Below are positions 61,715 through 64,000 of a DNA stretch of 64,000 nucleotides, piece after piece; position 1 is the first letter of the stretch, and each line of letters starts with the position of its first letter. The stretch is from contig NZ_MQVV01000010.1 in NCBI RefSeq assembly GCF_002954355.1, forward strand, positions 656,887 to 720,886, given 5' to 3'. Origin of the DNA: Nonlabens tegetincola. GTDB lineage: Bacteria > Bacteroidota > Bacteroidia > Flavobacteriales > Flavobacteriaceae. The translations under genes were made by a program, and so were the position numbers. The notes below the pieces were generated by a model, which searched no databases, was not told the origin of the DNA, and saw only the letters and a list, made by a program, of their open reading frames with translations.

Positions 61715-62596
61715 ATGTTTATTGAAAATTTCATAGAATACTTATCAGTTGAAAAGGGATACTCAGCCCATACTTTAAAGGCGTATGATAGAGATTTGTA
61801 CCAGTTTAAACAGTTTTGTGAATTTGAAGGTGTAAATTTAAATGAGGTTAATTATCAGGTGATAAGATCTTATATCGCATTCTTGTTAGAAGAGGGACTG
61901 CTAGCTCAATCTGTAAATAGAAAAATAACTGCGCTTAAAACATACTTTCAATTTTTAAAGAGAATTGATGTAATCAAGGAAAACCCACTATTGCATCATA
62001 AAAGTATAAAGACTTCTAAAAGATTGACCTTGCCATTTTCCAAAGAAGAAGTGTTGAAGGTGCTTAATGAAAAAATCGATATAGAAGATTTTGAAAATTG
62101 TAGGGATAGATTAATTATTGAGTTACTTTATTTAACAGGAATTCGCCGAGAAGAGTTAATTAGTCTTAAAATCAGCTCCTTTGAGCAATCTGCTAGAACA
62201 ATACGCGTTGTAGGAAAAAGAAATAAGCAACGCATCCTGCCGGTAACCGATCGTTTGTATTGGTTGTTGGACAATTATTTAAGGTTGCGGGTGTTTATGG
62301 ATAAACGAGATGTGGACACATTATTGATTACAGTTAAAGGTGATAAAATATACCCGTCTCTTGTTTATAGAATTATAAAATCGTATTTTAGTAAGGTGTC
62401 TAGTAAGATAAAAGTAAGTCCTCATGTATTGAGGCACACTTTTGCAACTCATTTACTAGATGAAGGAGCAGATTTAAATGCGGTTAAAGAGCTTTTAGGT
62501 CATTCTAGTTTGTCGTCAACACAAATTTATACACATACTAGTATGGCTAGTTTAAAAGGAGTTTATAAAAATGCTCATCCGCGCTCAAAGAAATAG
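61715..62596 (+). CDS. xerC: Tyrosine recombinase, XerC/XerD family
   Basis: 293 residues: SAM-like core-binding domain (1-90) and catalytic domain with Arg in TGIRREELISL, Lys in VVGKRNKQR, HxxR in SPHVLRHTF, H263 in LGHSSL and nucleophile Y272 in TQIYTH. It resolves chromosome dimers at dif with FtsK. The context (rpsU before, hpf and tRNA-tuf after) is a normal chromosomal one, not an integrase island. The XerC versus XerD call is by context only. Confidence 0.9.
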   Translation: MFIENFIEYLSVEKGYSAHTLKAYDRDLYQFKQFCEFEGVNLNEVNYQVIRSYIAFLLEEGLLAQSVNRKITALKTYFQFLKRIDVIKENPLLHHKSIKTSKRLTLPFSKEEVLKVLNEKIDIEDFENCRDRLIIELLYLTGIRREELISLKISSFEQSARTIRVVGKRNKQRILPVTDRLYWLLDNYLRLRVFMDKRDVDTLLITVKGDKIYPSLVYRIIKSYFSKVSSKIKVSPHVLRHTFATHLLDEGADLNAVKELLGHSSLSSTQIYTHTSMASLKGVYKNAHPRSKK

Positions 62597-62617
62597 TAAC
62601 CTCAAAAACGTAAGATT

Positions 62618-62917
62618 ATGAAAGTAAACGTGCAATCAGTAAATTTTGATGCGGACATCAAGTTAATTGAGTTCATTCAAAAAAGGTTAGATAAATTAGA
62701 GCAGTATTATAATAAAATTATAAGCGCCGATGTTTATTTGAAAGTTCAAAAGACTAGTAATAAGGAAAATAAGATTACTGAGGTAAGGTTATTCGTGCCA
62801 GGAGACGATATGGTTGCTACAAAAACATGTAAAACTTTTGAGCAATGTATTGACGAATGTGCTGCTGCATTGGAGCGTCAGCTCAAGCGCCGCAAGGAAA
62901 AATTAATTTCTCATTAA
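62618..62917 (+). CDS. hpf: Ribosome hibernation-promoting factor, short form
   Basis: 99 residues, HPF/RaiA fold with MKVNVQSVNF and the C-terminal basic helix (LERQLKRRKEKL). It binds the 30S decoding region in stationary phase. It lacks the extended C-terminal domain of long HPF. It starts 21 nt after xerC and the tRNA promoter follows. Confidence 0.93.
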   Translation: MKVNVQSVNFDADIKLIEFIQKRLDKLEQYYNKIISADVYLKVQKTSNKENKITEVRLFVPGDDMVATKTCKTFEQCIDECAAALERQLKRRKEKLISH

Positions 62918-62933
62918 TTTTTTTTAATTTTTT

Positions 62934-62963
62934 TTTGTGAATTAAAAAATAGGTTTACATTTG
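62934..62963 (+). promoter_or_regulatory. Promoter for the tRNA-tuf unit
   Basis: TTTG (62934-62937), an 18-nt spacer and TACATTTG (62956-62963) fit the Bacteroidota consensus closely. The tRNA-Thr gene begins about 50 nt downstream. It is the best promoter visible in the window. Confidence 0.85.
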
Positions 62964-63013
62964 CAGTCCGTTAAAACAACGGGCTGTTTTTGTGAAGACA
63001 AAAAGAGTTTAAA

Positions 63014-63087
63014 GCCGATATAGCTCAGCTGGCTAGAGCAGCTGATTTGTAATCAGCAGGTCGTGGGTTCGAGTCCCTCTATCGGCT
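63014..63087 (+). tRNA. tRNA-Thr (anticodon TGT)
   Basis: A 74-nt cloverleaf with acceptor GCCGATA / TATCGGC, the anticodon loop TTTGTAA (TGT at 63048-63050) and a normal T-loop GGGTTCGAGTCCC. The 3' CCA is not encoded. It is the first of four tRNAs before tuf. Confidence 0.97.
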
Positions 63088-63117
63088 CAAGTTTTTTGAA
63101 ATAAATGTGTAAGCATT

Positions 63118-63198
63118 GGGGAGATACTCAAGCGGTCAACGAGGACGGACTGTAACTCCGTTGGGCAACCTTCGCAGGTTCGAATCCTGCTCTCCCCA
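63118..63198 (+). tRNA. tRNA-Tyr (anticodon GTA)
   Basis: An 81-nt cloverleaf with a long variable arm (class II), acceptor GGGGAGA / TCTCCCC, and loop CTGTAAC giving anticodon GTA. CCA is not encoded. Confidence 0.97.
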
Positions 63199-63240
63199 CA
63201 AACACATTATTATGAAATTATGTTAAAGTAATTTCTTTAA

Positions 63241-63313
63241 GCGGGAGTAGCTCAGTTGGTAGAGCGTCAGCCTTCCAAGCTGAATGTCGCCGGTTCGAAC
63301 CCGGTCTCCCGCT
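63241..63313 (+). tRNA. tRNA-Gly (anticodon TCC)
   Basis: A 73-nt cloverleaf, acceptor GCGGGAG / CTCCCGC, anticodon loop CTTCCAA (TCC). CCA is not encoded. Confidence 0.97.
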
Positions 63314-63383
63314 CAATTATTGCACCTTGGTGTGATGTAGCATTAACGAGATGTGATGCTTAAAATATGCCTTTGGCTATTAC

Positions 63384-63397
63384 GCTTTCGCGAAAGC
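63384..63397. repeat. Dispersed palindrome, copy 14 (between tRNAs)
   Basis: Exact copy in the 93-nt spacer between tRNA-Gly and the second tRNA-Thr, 10 nt before the latter. The right flank is A instead of the usual G, so the extended form is one base short. Its hairpin would lie in the pre-tRNA transcript. Confidence 0.9.
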
Positions 63398-63406
63398 ATA
63401 ATAAAA

Positions 63407-63478
63407 GCCGGTGTAGCTCAGGGGTAGAGCGTTTCCTTGGTAAGGAAGAGGTCACGAGTTCAAATCTCGTCATTGGCT
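63407..63478 (+). tRNA. tRNA-Thr (anticodon GGT)
   Basis: A 72-nt cloverleaf with acceptor GCCGGTG / CATTGGC (two G-T pairs), loop TTGGTAA giving anticodon GGT. CCA is not encoded. It is the second Thr isoacceptor and sits just before tuf. Confidence 0.96.
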
Positions 63479-63525
63479 CAATTAAGATGAAAAAGGTCTC
63501 AATTAGGGGCCATTTGTGGTATAAG

Positions 63526-63550
63526 CCATTTTGTAAATTAAATGGTTTTT
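63526..63550 (+). terminator. Weak terminator or tuf leader hairpin
   Basis: CCATTT / AAATGG with an 8-nt loop and five Ts, 36 nt before tuf. It may partially end the tRNA transcript. Confidence 0.4.
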
Positions 63551-63585
63551 AAATTGAAACACTAATATAAACTAAGACTATAATT

Positions 63586-64000
63586 ATGGCTAAAGAAACG
63601 TACGATCGTTCCAAACCGCACCTTAATGTAGGTACAATTGGTCACGTAGACCACGGTAAGACTACTCTTACTGCTGCTATCACAAAGGTGCTTGCTGATG
63701 CTGGTTATTCTGAAGCAAGAAGCTTTGACCAGATCGATAATGCTCCTGAAGAAAAAGAGCGTGGTATTACAATTAACTCTTCGCACGTAGAGTACCAAAC
63801 TCAAAACCGTCACTATGCACACGTTGACTGTCCAGGTCACGCCGACTATGTAAAGAACATGGTTACTGGTGCTGCGCAAATGGATGGTGCTATTTTAGTG
63901 GTTGCTGCGACTGATGGTCCTATGCCACAAACTCGTGAGCACATCCTATTAGGTCGTCAGGTAGGTATTCCTCGTATTGTTGTTTTCCTTAACAAGGTTG
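63586..64000 (+). CDS. tuf: Elongation factor Tu, N-terminal part (cut by window edge)
   Basis: 138 codons are visible. [16 protein letters not shown] leads into GTPase motifs: P-loop [14 protein letters not shown] switch I region, DCPGHADY switch II and the start of NKxD (LNKV). EF-Tu brings aminoacyl-tRNA to the ribosome. The tRNA genes upstream form the common tRNA-tuf arrangement. Confidence 0.98.
   Translation, partial: MAKETYDRSKPHLNVGTIGHVDHGKTTLTAAITKVLADAGYSEARSFDQIDNAPEEKERGITINSSHVEYQTQNRHYAHVDCPGHADYVKNMVTGAAQMDGAILVVAATDGPMPQTREHILLGRQVGIPRIVVFLNKV

Noticed and set aside
61715..62596. Tyrosine recombinase as evidence of a mobile element
   Set aside because: No attachment repeats, phage or cargo genes lie nearby. 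The setting of rpsU, hpf and tRNA-tuf indicates a housekeeping Xer recombinase.
1..64000. CRISPR array, insertion sequences, prophage or rRNA genes
   Set aside because: No regularly spaced identical direct repeats, transposase motifs, phage structural genes or rRNA-like sequence were seen on either strand.

Overview
The window is about 64 kb of low-GC chromosome from a member of the Bacteroidota, very probably a marine Flavobacteriaceae. The indications are SusC/SusD/SusE proteins, a type IX secretion C-terminal sorting domain, TAnnTTTG-type promoter boxes, tRNAs without encoded CCA, a class II HMG-CoA reductase (mevalonate pathway) and an arsenosugar gene set. Species cannot be named from the sequence alone.

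Layout. 1-1159: start of an SDR gene and an M28 peptidase lipoprotein. 1248-21437: a starch/maltodextrin utilisation locus. Its minus strand carries susC-susD-susE and a secreted alpha-amylase. Its plus strand carries a LacI regulator, a maltose-type MFS importer, beta-phosphoglucomutase, maltose phosphorylase and three more GH13 enzymes. Polymer is cut outside the cell, maltodextrins pass SusCD, are trimmed in the periplasm, and maltose is imported and phosphorolysed to glucose plus beta-glucose-1-phosphate. 21894-25078: arsenosugar-type cluster (AhpD-like protein, HD-family protein, radical SAM ArsS, methyltransferase ArsM). 25153-29404: small membrane protein, then a minus-strand operon of S41 protease, OppC-like permease and anchored DNA/RNA nuclease. 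29563-34536: surE, small membrane protein, lpxB, NlpC/P60 lipoprotein, comEC. 34533-40653: thioredoxin-like protein and a dipeptide module (DPP-IV peptidase plus two POT transporters). 40765-53460: mevalonate, glycolysis and proline genes, an aldehyde dehydrogenase, ApbE, methionine aminopeptidase, an SDR and an ACMSD-like decarboxylase; the dehydrogenase and decarboxylase fit tryptophan/kynurenine breakdown. 53516-61364: cysteine/cystathionine synthase-like enzyme, DUF2851 protein, PspC, K+ channel, an unusual AGCS symporter fusion, an HhH protein and an acyl-CoA dehydrogenase. 61453-64000: translation block with rpsU, xerC-like recombinase, hpf, four tRNAs (Thr, Tyr, Gly, Thr) and the start of tuf.

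The strongest unexplained signal is a dispersed perfect palindrome, GCTTTCGCGAAAGC. It occurs 14 times exactly, and a few more times imperfectly, at surprisingly even spacing. Eleven exact copies lie inside reading frames, in all three frames. Other points are the 12-nt perfect Shine-Dalgarno before rpsU in a lineage that hardly uses Shine-Dalgarno signals, the SprB/hammerhead/AGCS fusion, and a candidate small RNA at 1248-1383.
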